A stretch of DNA of 64,000 nucleotides from Psychrobacillus sp. FSL K6-2836 (GCF_038003085.1 NZ_JBBOOM010000001.1:2790001-2854000), one strand, 5' to 3'; positions 1-9,040 are shown, counted from the stretch's first letter. Made by a program: numbers and translations. Notes: a model not told the origin generated them from the letters alone.

Positions 1-1002
1 GATTACTTTTGCAGTTCTTTCAACTCGTTTCTCTTCATAAAATGCTAACACGTTATCCACATTTTCAAATTGTTTGAAGCCATTTCCAAGAACAATGGCA
101 TCTTCAATTGCTTGCCCAGCTCCTTGTCCCATATTGGGTGTAGTAGCGTGAGCAGCATCACCTAGTAAGATAACCCTCCCAAAAACAAACTGTCGCAACG
201 GTTTAATATCAGATATATCATGATGAAGAATCTTTTCAAAAGGTGTAGTGGTAATGATGTTATGCACAACCTTTGGGAAGTGTTGAAATAATTCTCCGAT
301 TTCCTGGGAAGTGAGATGCTGAAATTGTGGATTTCTTGCAGCTGTATTAATGCAAGCGAACCAATATACTAATCCATTTTTCATAGGAGCCATCCCAAAT
401 CGGCCTTGTGTAGACCATAATTCGGTGGACGTGTATTCATCAACTCTTTCTTTATTTTCGGTTATACCTCTCCAGCATGTATAACCTGCGTATCTTGGAA
501 CAGAGCTGGGGACAATCTGTTGCCGTATAGATGAGTGGATACCGTCGGCAGCTATGAGTAAATCGGCGATCACAATAGTACCGTCTTCAAAATGGATGGT
601 TACTTGAGTATCGCTTTGGTCGACTGATATGCATTTTTTACTGTATTGAAGTGTATTAGGTTGAAGTGCTTCCAGAAAAGTCCTATGCAAATCAGCGCGA
701 TGAATAGTAATATTTTCTTGACCATATAGCTCTTTTAGTACGGTGAAATCAATCGTATTTAAAGGTTTTCCACGCTCATTTTGAAAGACCTGTGTATGAA
801 GTACATGACCATTCGCAAATACATCTTCTCCAACTCCAATTTCCATCAGTGCCTGTAAAGCGTTCGAACCTATTCCTATACCAGCGCCAACTGGCTGAAA
901 GGCAGGGTTTGCCTCAAATACTTGAACAGAAAATCCTTGTTTTTGTAAAGTAACGGCAGCACAGAGACCCCCGATACCTCCACCTATAATTGCTATTTTC
1001 AT
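1..1002 (-). CDS. FAD-dependent monooxygenase, C-terminus cut by window edge
   Basis: Aromatic-ring or urate hydroxylase-type flavoprotein (NAD(P)H- and O2-dependent hydroxylation is the family reaction; the substrate is not readable). The first 334 residues are visible and the frame is open to base 1, so the gene continues outside. The Rossmann dinucleotide motif GGGIGG is at residues 7-12 and the second FAD motif GDAAHATTPNMGQG begins near residue 281, the hallmark pair of the PHBH/salicylate hydroxylase fold. The ATG at 1002 is preceded by GGAGGTGT at the right spacing. Transcribed divergently from the acetyltransferase at 1054, so the two share a short control region. Could equally be annotated HpxO-like; confident of the family only. 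Confidence 0.9.
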   Translation of the reverse strand, partial: MKIAIIGGGIGGLCAAVTLQKQGFSVQVFEANPAFQPVGAGIGIGSNALQALMEIGVGEDVFANGHVLHTQVFQNERGKPLNTIDFTVLKELYGQENITIHRADLHRTFLEALQPNTLQYSKKCISVDQSDTQVTIHFEDGTIVIADLLIAADGIHSSIRQQIVPSSVPRYAGYTCWRGITENKERVDEYTSTELWSTQGRFGMAPMKNGLVYWFACINTAARNPQFQHLTSQEIGELFQHFPKVVHNIITTTPFEKILHHDISDIKPLRQFVFGRVILLGDAAHATTPNMGQGAGQAIEDAIVLGNGFKQFENVDNVLAFYEEKRVERTAKVI

Positions 1003-1053
1003 TTGGAAACACCTCCGACTCTTGTGATAAGCTACTTAAAAGGGGTGAAATTC

Positions 1054-1530
1054 ATGGTTAAGCTTACTATTTATAATGACAGTTATAGAAAATCGTTAGA
1101 GAATTATCCGTTATCTGAGGAGCAGCTTTCATTTACTGGACATCCATTAGAATTACTAGAACGAGCTCAAATAAATGCATCGTATACTCCCATAATTATA
1201 ACGGAAGATGATCTAGTTGCTGGTTTTTTCGTGCTAGACACTGGTGAGGATAAATTCCATTATACAGATAGTGAGGAGAGTATTTTACTTAGAGGGTATT
1301 CAATACATCCAGAATACCAGGGGAGGGGAATCGCGCAAAACTCTATGAAACTACTACATACTTTTGCTGCCAAGTATTTTCCAGATATAAAAAGAGTTGT
1401 ACTTGGAGTGAATGAAGCAAACAAAGCTGCACAGGCCGTGTATGAAAAATCGGGTTTTATCGATGAAGGTAGAATGTTTAATGGAAGATCTGGTATACAA
1501 ATTGCAATGTCGCTTCCTTTAAATCAATAA
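1054..1530 (+). CDS. GNAT-family N-acetyltransferase
   Basis: Predicted acetyl-CoA-dependent acetyltransferase of 158 residues, cytosolic, acceptor unknown. Motif A is visible as the strand GYSIHPEYQGRGIAQNSM with the acetyl-CoA pyrophosphate loop Q/RxxGxG (QGRGIA), followed by the C-terminal NxxAxxxYEKxGF segment typical of the family. An upstream in-frame ATG at 1003 exists, but AGGGGTG at 1041-1047 places the start at 1054. Divergent from the flavin monooxygenase. The stop is followed at once by a dispersed repeat element. Confidence 0.88.
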   Translation: MVKLTIYNDSYRKSLENYPLSEEQLSFTGHPLELLERAQINASYTPIIITEDDLVAGFFVLDTGEDKFHYTDSEESILLRGYSIHPEYQGRGIAQNSMKLLHTFAAKYFPDIKRVVLGVNEANKAAQAVYEKSGFIDEGRMFNGRSGIQIAMSLPLNQ

Positions 1531-1532
1531 AA

Positions 1533-1706
1533 GGCTGGGACAGAAGTAGAAATTTTATTGGATAAGGAGAAACCTTTACTAAATAATGGATATTTAATAA
1601 AATTGACTGAAATGGAGGGGCGACTCCTACGGGGATAGCGTGACGCCTGAGACTACAGGTTCAGGCCACGCCCGTGGAAAGCGTCCCTGGAATGGAAATC
1701 AATTTT
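1533..1706. repeat. composite repeat copy 1 (GGCTGGGACAGAA head, inverted GGACGCTTTCC tail)
   Basis: Begins with GGCTGGGACAGAA just after the acetyltransferase and ends with a GC-rich tail which, on the minus strand, reads GATTTCC...GGGACGCTTTCCACGGGC...GTCGCCCCTCC. The 46 bases 1661-1706 recur identically at 9179-9224. Related heads or tails occur at 8927-9040, 9179-9293 and 26328-26525. Head and tail lie in opposite orientation here, unlike the copy at 26.3 kb, suggesting rearrangement. No open frame is supported. Confidence 0.75.
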
Positions 1707-1771
1707 TAGAATCGATCGATGACATGCAATAACCGATCAATGACACCCAATTATCGCTCAATTCCATCAGA

Positions 1772-2773
1772 CTATTCAAGTCTATATAGTACGTCATCAT
1801 CCTCATTAGGAGTTCCGCGACCATCCGTATTATTAGTGATGAAATAAAGCGATTCCCCGTCGGAGAATACGTCGCGTACTCGTCCGAATCCCGTGATAGA
1901 TTGTTCTATCTCGCCTGTTTCCACATTCATAATTTTAATTGATTCACCGCGAAGGGTCGCTACATACAATTTGCCTTGATGAAAGGTAATGCCTGATGGT
2001 GCCCAAGTTTCACTGCTGCCAGATGTGATAATAGGAGATTCAAGTCCTTTTTTTGTTTCCTCTCCCTCGATTATTGGATAGCCATAGTTTTTGCCTTGTT
2101 CAACCAAATTGATTTCATCATTTGCTGACTGACCATGTTCGGCTTCATATAGTGTTCCATCCTCATCCCAGGTAAGTCCCTGTGGATTGCGGTGCCCCAT
2201 TGAGAATATTTCAAAAGTACTATCGTCTTTCATTCGAAGTATTTTCCCATTAAGTGAAGCTGGGTCCTGTGCATTATCAGGATTTCCCGCATCGCCAACA
2301 GTTACATATAATAATCCGTCTGGTCCAATTTCTAATCGACCACCATGATGAATATTACCGGTTTCTATGCCGTCCAAATGAATAGCGATTTCACGCCATT
2401 GACCATCTTCTCGCTTAATAGTCACGACTCTATTAAAGGGCTCTCCGTTAATATCATATGTGTAGTAAGCAAATGCCTCACCGGTTTCTTCAAAGTCAGG
2501 CTTCAGTACAAATCCGAGTAGTCCTGCTTCAGAGATAGTGGCAAGCTTATCAGAAAGTTGTACTGGCTCATGTACAACCACGCTATCTTGTATGCGTGCA
2601 ATCGTGCCAACACGTTCTGATATATAAAAGGTATTGTCATGTAAATTGATAGACCAGGGAATATTTAAATTAGTAGCGACCTTTTCTGTAATTGGACCCT
2701 GAGTGGGCAACTTTTCAGTCTCCTCCGTACATCCGAATAAGGCTAGTGTAATAACTAGAAACCATTTTTTCAT
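1772..2773 (-). CDS. PQQ-dependent sugar dehydrogenase family lipoprotein
   Basis: Beta-propeller protein of the soluble glucose/sorbosone dehydrogenase (GSDH) family, which oxidises aldose sugars with PQQ in characterised members. 333 residues. The N-terminus MKKWFLVITLALFGC is a lipoprotein signal with lipobox Cys15, so it should be anchored on the outer face of the membrane. Family signatures include GGRLEIGPDGLLYVTVGDAG, the HRNPQGLTWD blade and the EHGQSANDEINLV segment. Single-gene unit on the minus strand; the ATG has GGAGGG upstream. Whether this host makes PQQ cannot be seen, so the cofactor is an inference from family. Confidence 0.88.
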   Translation of the reverse strand: MKKWFLVITLALFGCTEETEKLPTQGPITEKVATNLNIPWSINLHDNTFYISERVGTIARIQDSVVVHEPVQLSDKLATISEAGLLGFVLKPDFEETGEAFAYYTYDINGEPFNRVVTIKREDGQWREIAIHLDGIETGNIHHGGRLEIGPDGLLYVTVGDAGNPDNAQDPASLNGKILRMKDDSTFEIFSMGHRNPQGLTWDEDGTLYEAEHGQSANDEINLVEQGKNYGYPIIEGEETKKGLESPIITSGSSETWAPSGITFHQGKLYVATLRGESIKIMNVETGEIEQSITGFGRVRDVFSDGESLYFITNNTDGRGTPNEDDDVLYRLE

Positions 2774-2934
2774 GAAATCCCTCCTGTATTACTACTTCCC
2801 TTAAGAGAACGATTAATCCTTCCAAAGATGATAAGTTTTTCATATGTAAAACCATAATAACTATCGAATTTACTTATGACATTAGTCGATGTATGCTAAA
2901 TGAACAAAAGCAGATTTTGAAAGAAGGCATTTAA

Positions 2935-3669
2935 ATGGAGTTTTTAATCTTTTTTATTATAGGTATTGTGGGGAATGTAGTTGGCACATTAGTTGGAGGA
3001 GGGGGACTTATAAGTCTGCCGATGATGCTTTTAATGGGGCTACCAGTGCACTCTGCTATTGGGGCAAACAAAGTATCTAATACAGTTAGCTCGCTCTCGA
3101 GTTTTCTAGTGATCTTCACAAAAAAAGAGGTAACTGGTAAAGAGGCACTTTCGGTATTGGTGTTTTGCTTAGGAGGAGGAATAATAGGAGGACTCATTGC
3201 ATCTTTTCTAAGTGGAGAGGTACTAATGATAATTGCTATAGTTTTACTGAGCTTCGCCTTTATTACTTCCTTTATGGGAAAAGGGAACTTTGGTGGAAAG
3301 GAAACCTTTCAACTGAATAAAAAATCAGCTCCAGCATTATTAGGAATTGGCATTTACGACGGCATGTTCGGTCCAGGTAGCAGCACACTAGCACTATACT
3401 TATACGCAAGTGAAAAAATTGCCTACATACGTGCAGTGGGACTTGCCCGAATTGGTGTATTCTCGAGCTGCTTTGGAGCATCGATTACGTATATTTCTAC
3501 TGGGAAAATTATGTGGTCAGTTACTCTTGCGTTAATGTTAGGAGCGATAATTGGAGCCCAGCTCGGTCTTCGCCTTGCAAGGAAATTAAAGGCAGAGCAT
3601 GTTAAGCCATTATTACGAGTGGTTACCATTTTACTTTTAGTGCAAATTGTTGTGGATTATTTGAAATAG
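2935..3669 (+). CDS. TauE/SafE-family sulfite/anion exporter
   Basis: Multi-pass membrane protein of 244 residues, the usual length for the TauE/SafE (DUF81) family of sulfite, sulfoacetate or related anion permeases. The duplicated glycine-rich half-motifs are visible: GNVVGTLVGGGGLISLP near the N-terminus and GIGIYDGMFGPGSSTL in the second half. About seven to eight hydrophobic segments. The stop is 12 bases before the hydroxyacid dehydrogenase start, so the two are probably co-transcribed. The substrate cannot be assigned. Confidence 0.87.
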   Translation: MEFLIFFIIGIVGNVVGTLVGGGGLISLPMMLLMGLPVHSAIGANKVSNTVSSLSSFLVIFTKKEVTGKEALSVLVFCLGGGIIGGLIASFLSGEVLMIIAIVLLSFAFITSFMGKGNFGGKETFQLNKKSAPALLGIGIYDGMFGPGSSTLALYLYASEKIAYIRAVGLARIGVFSSCFGASITYISTGKIMWSVTLALMLGAIIGAQLGLRLARKLKAEHVKPLLRVVTILLLVQIVVDYLK

Positions 3670-3681
3670 GGAGGAAATAGT

Positions 3682-4641
3682 ATGAGGATACGCTGTGCTA
3701 TTCTAGATGATTATCAGCAAGTTGCCTTAAAAATTACAGACTGGTCAACTATTATAGAGAAGGTCGAAATTGTATCGTTTTCTCAGCACTTTTATGATGA
3801 AAATGAACTAGTAGAATCCATTCGTGATGCGGAGATAGTAATTGTTATGCGAGAGCGTACACCTTTTGGAGCAACACTTTTTGAAAAGTTACCAAAGCTT
3901 AAATTACTGATTACTTCTGGAATGAGGAATGCATCGATTGACCTTGTGGCTGCATCTGAGCATGGAGTTGCTGTTTGCGGAACAGCGAGTTCTTCTGAAC
4001 CACCAACAGAGTTAACGTGGGCTTTAATACTAAACTTGGCACGTCATATTGTGAAAGAAAACGCTAAATTTCGTAGCAATGGATTATGGCAGAGCACAGT
4101 TGGGACAGATTTATATGGAAAGCGTTTAGGTATTCTTGGGCTAGGTAAAATAGGTAGTCGAATGGCAACTATTGCGAAAGCCTTTGGAATGGATGTCATC
4201 GCGTGGAGTCAAAACTTAACAAAAGAGCAGACAGATAAGCTAGATGTCAGATTGGCGAAATCGAAAGAAGAGTTGTTAGAGACAAGTGATTACATCTCTA
4301 TTCATCTAGTATTAAGCGACAGAACTAGGGGACTTATTAGTGAGAAGGACTTACAACGTATGAAAAGCTCCGCTTATTTGGTTAATACATCCCGATCGGC
4401 AATAGTTGACCAACAGGCTCTCATAAGAGCGCTTGATGAAAACTGGATTGCCGGAGCAGGATTAGATGTGTACGATATCGAGCCACTCCCTAAGGACCAT
4501 CCATACCGAACAATGCCAAATGTATTAGCCACTCCACATTTAGGGTATGTAACAGAAAGAAACTACACTACGTATTACCAAGAGGCAATAGAAGATATTC
4601 AAGCGTACTTGGATGGAAGAGTGATTCGTTCCTTAATTTAA
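3682..4641 (+). CDS. D-2-hydroxyacid dehydrogenase family protein
   Basis: NAD(P)-dependent oxidoreductase of 319 residues. The dinucleotide-binding loop GLGKIG is at residues 153-158, and the C-terminal catalytic region carries the family NTSR stretch, a DVYDIEPLP segment and the catalytic-histidine region TPHLGYVTE. Length and order match phosphoglycerate dehydrogenase-like enzymes without an ACT domain. A good GGGAGG site precedes the ATG. Likely co-transcribed with the TauE-like exporter, which hints at export or metabolism of an organic acid or sulfonate, but this is inference. Confidence 0.88.
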   Translation: MRIRCAILDDYQQVALKITDWSTIIEKVEIVSFSQHFYDENELVESIRDAEIVIVMRERTPFGATLFEKLPKLKLLITSGMRNASIDLVAASEHGVAVCGTASSSEPPTELTWALILNLARHIVKENAKFRSNGLWQSTVGTDLYGKRLGILGLGKIGSRMATIAKAFGMDVIAWSQNLTKEQTDKLDVRLAKSKEELLETSDYISIHLVLSDRTRGLISEKDLQRMKSSAYLVNTSRSAIVDQQALIRALDENWIAGAGLDVYDIEPLPKDHPYRTMPNVLATPHLGYVTERNYTTYYQEAIEDIQAYLDGRVIRSLI

Positions 4642-4655
4642 TATATAGAAAAAAG

Positions 4656-4694
4656 AAAGGCTATCCGAGTTCACGACTCGAAGAATAGCCTTTT
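4656..4694. terminator. bidirectional rho-independent terminator
   Basis: Nine-base arms AAAGGCTAT (4656-4664) and ATAGCCTTT (4685-4693) enclose an inner stem CGAGT/ACTCG (4666-4670/4676-4680). A-rich and T-rich flanks on either side let it serve both converging genes. Confidence 0.85.
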
Positions 4695-4699
4695 CATAA

Positions 4700-6850
4700 T
4701 TACTTTAATGCTTCTAGTTGTTTACCAAGCTCTTGTACAGCTTTTGTTTCTTCATCTGTAGTTGTTTTCAGTAATGCTTTTTGTCTTTCAAGTGCTTCAT
4801 TCAGTGTTGCTAGTTCACCGGATACATCGGCATCTTCTTGTTCACTTTTTTCGATCAATGAGTTGATAGGATCGAATAAGTTTTCATGGCCAACAATTCT
4901 GCCTTCTCCCCACATAAGTTTTTCCTTAGGAGCCTCTAGTACATAGTCCGTGAAATAATCGAATACTTCTTTATCAAAGTCATATGCATACCAATTGTTG
5001 TCGATAGCCCATAGGTATTCATCAATCGCAGTAGTTATATCACCTTTCTCTAAAGCATCAATAGCTAGTGCAAGATTATTAATATTGTTTTGAGCATGCT
5101 CGTGTGGGAATATTTGTGCATCCTCCCATGTTAAGCGAACAAATTGGTCTTCAGCATGTTTGAATGCAGCGAGTAGACCGCTATTCAATTCACGGCTTTC
5201 ATCATATAATTTCTGTGCAGCTTCTGGATCTTCCTCAGTTAGTGCAGCGAAATAATCGTCATTTACTTTAGCAACCTTTGCATTTACTTCTTCTGCAAGG
5301 GCAATTGCTTTGTCAATCTCTGCAACTAATTGTTCGGAAGAAACTTCAGCTTGTCCAAAAACCTCAGTGTCAATTACTTTTTTCATTTCCGTCAAACGTG
5401 TTGTGAAGTCCAGTGGAACGACTGCTGTTTGATCGTAATGCATCGAAAGTAATCCATATAGATTCAAATGGAATTTGAATGCTTCCGCATTATATGTGTC
5501 CTCGTTATCAAATTGTGAATGATAATGAGTGCGCATAAAATCACTGTCCTGGAAATCATTTCGAAGAGCTGGAACACCAGCAATTCCGAATGAAAAATCG
5601 TCTGACCATGTACGTAGTGGGGAAACGACAGAAATACCATCTTTATAGACGCCATCTACACTTGGTACAGTTTTTGCAAACTCCGTTAAATAATTATTCA
5701 ATTCGTAAACAGAACGAATTTCATCTTGAGTTGTATGCTCATAGGCTGGAAGCTCGAAGTTCATATTAGCAAAAGCTTTTCCAATCCATTCAGGGTGAAT
5801 ATTGAATATTTGGTTATACGCTCCGGTTGACCAGTCATAGCGAGAATTAGAAACTCCCCATTCCTCAGCAGCAAGTGCGTTGAAAATAATCGTTTTTTCT
5901 GGTTGATAACCACTGTCTACTAACCCTTTAGCAACACCCATCATTAACCCGATGGCTGCATGGTCATCCTGGAATCCTGTGAAGTAAGAATCGTAGTGAG
6001 CAGATAAAATAATATATGATTCAGGATCTTTGCCGATAATTTTTCCGTAATAGTTATAAGACTTTCCATCCATTTTAACAGTAGATTTAGCATCGAATTT
6101 TACAGTCATCGTACCACTCTCACTAGATTCTAAAGCTTTCTTCAGTTGATTTGCATCGGTTTGAGACATAGAAAATGCAGGAGCATCATCTGGTCCGCAA
6201 ACGTCCTGGGCATTAAGCGCATCTTCATCTACTTCCGCATATCCAGCTTCCTGAACTGCAATTACTGCAGCAGCTCCTTTTAAATGTGCTTGGTAGGCAG
6301 GATAGTTAATCCACCATTCCTCACGTTGATTTATATCAATTAAAACTAGCTTACCTTCGACGTCAAGATTTGCTAAATCATCAGCAGTCCCTTTACCGCC
6401 GTATACAATTTCAAGATCCTTCGCACCATTCGTATCGAAATTTACTTGGTAAGCCCCTAAAACGGCCAAATGCTCCTTGCCGTTTTCATCTACGAAAGTT
6501 AGGTCAGCCTTTTCAAATTCCCATGTGTCTAAGGTGAACTCGTCCTTGGTCACTTCAGTAAGTCCAATTTTCTTCATTTCATCCGCAATTTTTTCCCCAG
6601 TTTTTAGCTCTGCCTCTGATCCAGCAGTCCGATAACCAAGTTTATCATTTGTTTTAAATTCCTCTAGGCTCTTCGTGAAATCAAAAGCATAATCGACATC
6701 AACGGCTGATAAGTAATCTTCATTCACATCCACTAAATCTTTTTCAGGCACAACCTCTTCTTTTACATCTGTCGACTCTTTAGGTGCACAGGCCCCCAAT
6801 GTCATACCGATTAACATGGAAAATGCTAATCCTCCTATAAACTTGTTCAT
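4700..6850 (-). CDS. M28-family zinc aminopeptidase, lipoprotein
   Basis: Surface-anchored metallopeptidase of 716 residues. The signal ends in lipobox LGAC with Cys21. Residues about 140-250 look like a PA-type insert, common in M28 members. The zinc site is visible as H285-Y-D287 (SAHYDS) and the bridging DDHAAIG around D295/D296, with the catalytic pair E329-E330 in NALAAEEWG. A long C-terminal helical extension (about 470-716) exceeds the usual M28 length and is rich in acidic coiled-coil-like stretches; its role is unknown. Monocistronic, ending in the shared terminator at 4656-4694. Confidence 0.9.
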   Translation of the reverse strand: MNKFIGGLAFSMLIGMTLGACAPKESTDVKEEVVPEKDLVDVNEDYLSAVDVDYAFDFTKSLEEFKTNDKLGYRTAGSEAELKTGEKIADEMKKIGLTEVTKDEFTLDTWEFEKADLTFVDENGKEHLAVLGAYQVNFDTNGAKDLEIVYGGKGTADDLANLDVEGKLVLIDINQREEWWINYPAYQAHLKGAAAVIAVQEAGYAEVDEDALNAQDVCGPDDAPAFSMSQTDANQLKKALESSESGTMTVKFDAKSTVKMDGKSYNYYGKIIGKDPESYIILSAHYDSYFTGFQDDHAAIGLMMGVAKGLVDSGYQPEKTIIFNALAAEEWGVSNSRYDWSTGAYNQIFNIHPEWIGKAFANMNFELPAYEHTTQDEIRSVYELNNYLTEFAKTVPSVDGVYKDGISVVSPLRTWSDDFSFGIAGVPALRNDFQDSDFMRTHYHSQFDNEDTYNAEAFKFHLNLYGLLSMHYDQTAVVPLDFTTRLTEMKKVIDTEVFGQAEVSSEQLVAEIDKAIALAEEVNAKVAKVNDDYFAALTEEDPEAAQKLYDESRELNSGLLAAFKHAEDQFVRLTWEDAQIFPHEHAQNNINNLALAIDALEKGDITTAIDEYLWAIDNNWYAYDFDKEVFDYFTDYVLEAPKEKLMWGEGRIVGHENLFDPINSLIEKSEQEDADVSGELATLNEALERQKALLKTTTDEETKAVQELGKQLEALK

Positions 6851-6962
6851 TTATCACATTCCTTTACAAATTTTTTTAACAACTAGAATATTAAACGATA
6901 AAACATAAATAATTACAAGATTATTTTTCATTATTATTCATTCCCTATTAATAAAAGAAAAA

Positions 6963-7001
6963 ACACTAAATGAATTGTATACTTTACACATTTAGTGTAA
7001 A
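6963..7001. promoter_or_regulatory. overlapping inverted repeats upstream of the Xre regulator
   Basis: ACACTAAATG (6963-6972) is repeated in inverse as CATTTAGTGT (6989-6998), and a second palindrome TTTACAC (6983-6989)/GTGTAAA (6995-7001) overlaps its right arm. It lies 44 bases before the start of a one-domain HTH regulator. A role as autoregulatory operator is inference; a small stem-loop in RNA is the alternative. Confidence 0.5.
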
Positions 7002-7044
7002 ATTACACTTAATAGATTGAAAGTTCATTTTAAAGGGGCAGAGT

Positions 7045-7500
7045 ATGGACAAAGAATATGTAATTCAGCTTATTTCTTTGAGGATTCGAATGATCCGACT
7101 TGAAAAGGGCTATTCACAGGATAAAATGGCAAGCATTATGGGAATCTCGAAGAAAACGCTCGTCCAAATAGAGAAAGAAAGAGTACAAGCAGGTTGGACA
7201 ATTGTAATCGCTGTATGTGCGTTGTTTCATGATAGTGAAATATTGCAGTCTGTGTTAGGGGATGAGCCATTGGAAGTAATCGAAACAATTGCACATGACG
7301 GCATTAATCGTCCAAAGGATAAATCGATGGGCGGTCGTGTGTGGTGGAAGGAAATAAATTCAAAGGGGAATTTCCGAATGCAACAAAATGTCATTAGCCA
7401 GCATTACCGTATTTTAGATGACAAAAATTATCGTTGGTTTAGTTCGTTTGATGAAGATGAAACAAATATTCGTCTAAATGAACTATTCAAAACAGAATAA
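7045..7500 (+). CDS. Xre-family helix-turn-helix regulator
   Basis: Transcription regulator of 151 residues. An HTH of the Xre/Cro type occupies residues about 9-65 (IRLEKGYSQDKMASIMGISKKTLVQIE), followed by a short C-terminal part with VWWKEINSKG that I do not recognise. AAGGGGC lies before the ATG. Its stop is 17 bases before the PstS-like membrane protein, so it probably controls that gene, perhaps through the inverted repeats at 6963-7001. No ligand domain is evident, so any signal may come from the partner protein. Confidence 0.85.
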   Translation: MDKEYVIQLISLRIRMIRLEKGYSQDKMASIMGISKKTLVQIEKERVQAGWTIVIAVCALFHDSEILQSVLGDEPLEVIETIAHDGINRPKDKSMGGRVWWKEINSKGNFRMQQNVISQHYRILDDKNYRWFSSFDEDETNIRLNELFKTE

Positions 7501-7517
7501 CAAAAGGGGGAATTGGG

Positions 7518-8678
7518 ATGAAAGTAGAGTCGAAAATTGCGGGAGTAATACTTTCTATTTTTGCCTTAATTGGAATAGTGTTCTTTGTATTCATTGGTTT
7601 GTTTTTCGTACTTATAATGGGCAAAATAGATTATATTGCACTACTTATAACTTGTGGAGTCGTGCTATATATATTGTTTGTGTTTAATATATTTCATTTT
7701 TTTCAAACGAAGCAGCGGAAAATTATTTTTGGAAGTATCGCAGGAGCTGCAATACTAATCAGTGCGATTGCCCCATTAAAAGATGTGTATACTCAATTAA
7801 TACCAACAGTAGATGCTGAAGTGGATATAGGACAGTATGAACCCTTTTCAAAATTTGGAAATGTCACCACGTTAAACGAGAAAGCTACGCTTCATCTCAC
7901 AGATGACTTACCAAAATTGGATGGTGCAACTGCGCTTTATCCGTTATACGCAGCAATTGTAGAAGCAACATATCCAGAAAAATCGTATCCATTTTACGAC
8001 AGTGAAGTAATGGTAAGTACTACACCATATGCATATGAGAATCTCTTTAGTGGAAAGGTTGATATGATTTTCGCTGCTGCTCCTTCGGTATCCCAAAAGA
8101 AAACCGCAGAGCAAAAAGGATTAAAGCTTAAAATGACACCTATTGGTCGAGAAGCATTTGTCTTTTTCGTCAATCAAAAAAATCCAATTGATAATCTTAC
8201 AGTAGATCAAATTACGGATGTATATATGGGGAAAGTGACCAATTGGGAGCAGCTTGGGGGCAAAGATGATTCAATTCGTGCTTTCCAACGACCGGAAGAC
8301 AGTGGGTCCCAATCTGCGCTTCAATCACTTATGAAGGGAATGCCACTTATGAAGCCACCTTCAGAGGATATCGTTACAGGAATGGGAGGAATTATAAATG
8401 AGGTATCTCAATATAGAAATTATAAAAATGCAATTGGTTTTACATTCCGCTTTTATTCCACAGAAATGGTCGGCAATGATCAGATCAAGTTATTAGATAT
8501 AAATGGAGTAGCACCGACGAAAGAAAATATTCAAGCAGATATCTATCCTATAACATCTGAATTGTATATTGTGACCGCTGGAACGGACAATCCAAACGTG
8601 GAACCATTAATCGAGTGGATATTATCGGAACAAGGGCAGGCACTTGTGGAAAAAGTAGGCTATGTACCAATAAAGTGA
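7518..8678 (+). CDS. Membrane-anchored PstS-like substrate-binding protein
   Basis: 386 residues. Three hydrophobic segments fill the first ~90 residues (around 8-32, 36-58, 68-86), then an extracytoplasmic type II periplasmic-binding fold as in phosphate-binding PstS. Readable PstS-like motifs include LDGATALYPLYAAIVEATYP, the GSQSAL loop that grips phosphate in PstS, and a C-terminal domain-crossing segment. Ordinary PstS proteins are lipoproteins with one anchor, so the three-helix anchor is unusual. No pstCAB genes are adjacent. With the upstream Xre regulator it may form a small sensing pair; phosphate as ligand is only family inference. Confidence 0.78.
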   Translation: MKVESKIAGVILSIFALIGIVFFVFIGLFFVLIMGKIDYIALLITCGVVLYILFVFNIFHFFQTKQRKIIFGSIAGAAILISAIAPLKDVYTQLIPTVDAEVDIGQYEPFSKFGNVTTLNEKATLHLTDDLPKLDGATALYPLYAAIVEATYPEKSYPFYDSEVMVSTTPYAYENLFSGKVDMIFAAAPSVSQKKTAEQKGLKLKMTPIGREAFVFFVNQKNPIDNLTVDQITDVYMGKVTNWEQLGGKDDSIRAFQRPEDSGSQSALQSLMKGMPLMKPPSEDIVTGMGGIINEVSQYRNYKNAIGFTFRFYSTEMVGNDQIKLLDINGVAPTKENIQADIYPITSELYIVTAGTDNPNVEPLIEWILSEQGQALVEKVGYVPIK

Positions 8679-8685
8679 AACTTCA

Positions 8686-8870
8686 ATCAGTGGGGGGCTT
8701 CTTCCTCCACTGATCGAAATGAACTCAGGCAAAAAGCGCCGCGTCGTGCGGCAATGCCTGAGTGACCAACGTCCTTTGGCCAGAACCATTCGGGCTTTTA
8801 CGGGCAGTTATCTCCAACATATGCTTTGTTACTCTGGTAAAGCCTTGAAGTGGGAGTATACTGCCCGTTA
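8686..8870. other. highly structured noncoding element (candidate RNA or repeat)
   Basis: Dense nested complementarity: ATCAGTGG (8686-8693) with CCACTGAT (8707-8714); CTCAGGCA (8724-8731) with TGCCTGAG (8755-8762), enclosing GCCGC (8738-8742)/GCGGC (8748-8752); and ACGGGCAGT (8800-8808) with ACTGCCCGT (8860-8868), continued inward by TCTCC/GGGAG. Such stacked stems exceed what a spacer should show. It resembles dispersed elements I associate with Planococcaceae genomes, but I cannot name a family. Orientation and transcription are unknown; the upstream gene reads into it. Confidence 0.55.
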
Positions 8871-8926
8871 ATGCGGGATAAAAGAATAGAAAAAGCTAGG
8901 TCACATTGTTATACAATACTGCTGAT

Positions 8927-9040
8927 TTCCGTTACAGGTGGACGCTTTCCGCTGGGAAACGATGAGCCATCACTGTCGCTTACGCATCAATGTGACGTCT
9001 CATCTGTCTCACTCATCCCACCGGGTCGCCACCTTTCACA
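8927..9040 (+). repeat. composite repeat copy 2 (tail only)
   Basis: GATTTCCGTTACAGGTGGACGCTTTCC followed within ~100 bases by GGGTCGCCACC; compare CTCCGTTACGGCGGACGCTTTCC and GGAGTCGCCGCC in the 26.4 kb copy. The GAGGCTGGGACA head is absent. A 67-codon open frame that crosses it is not credible as a gene. Confidence 0.65.
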
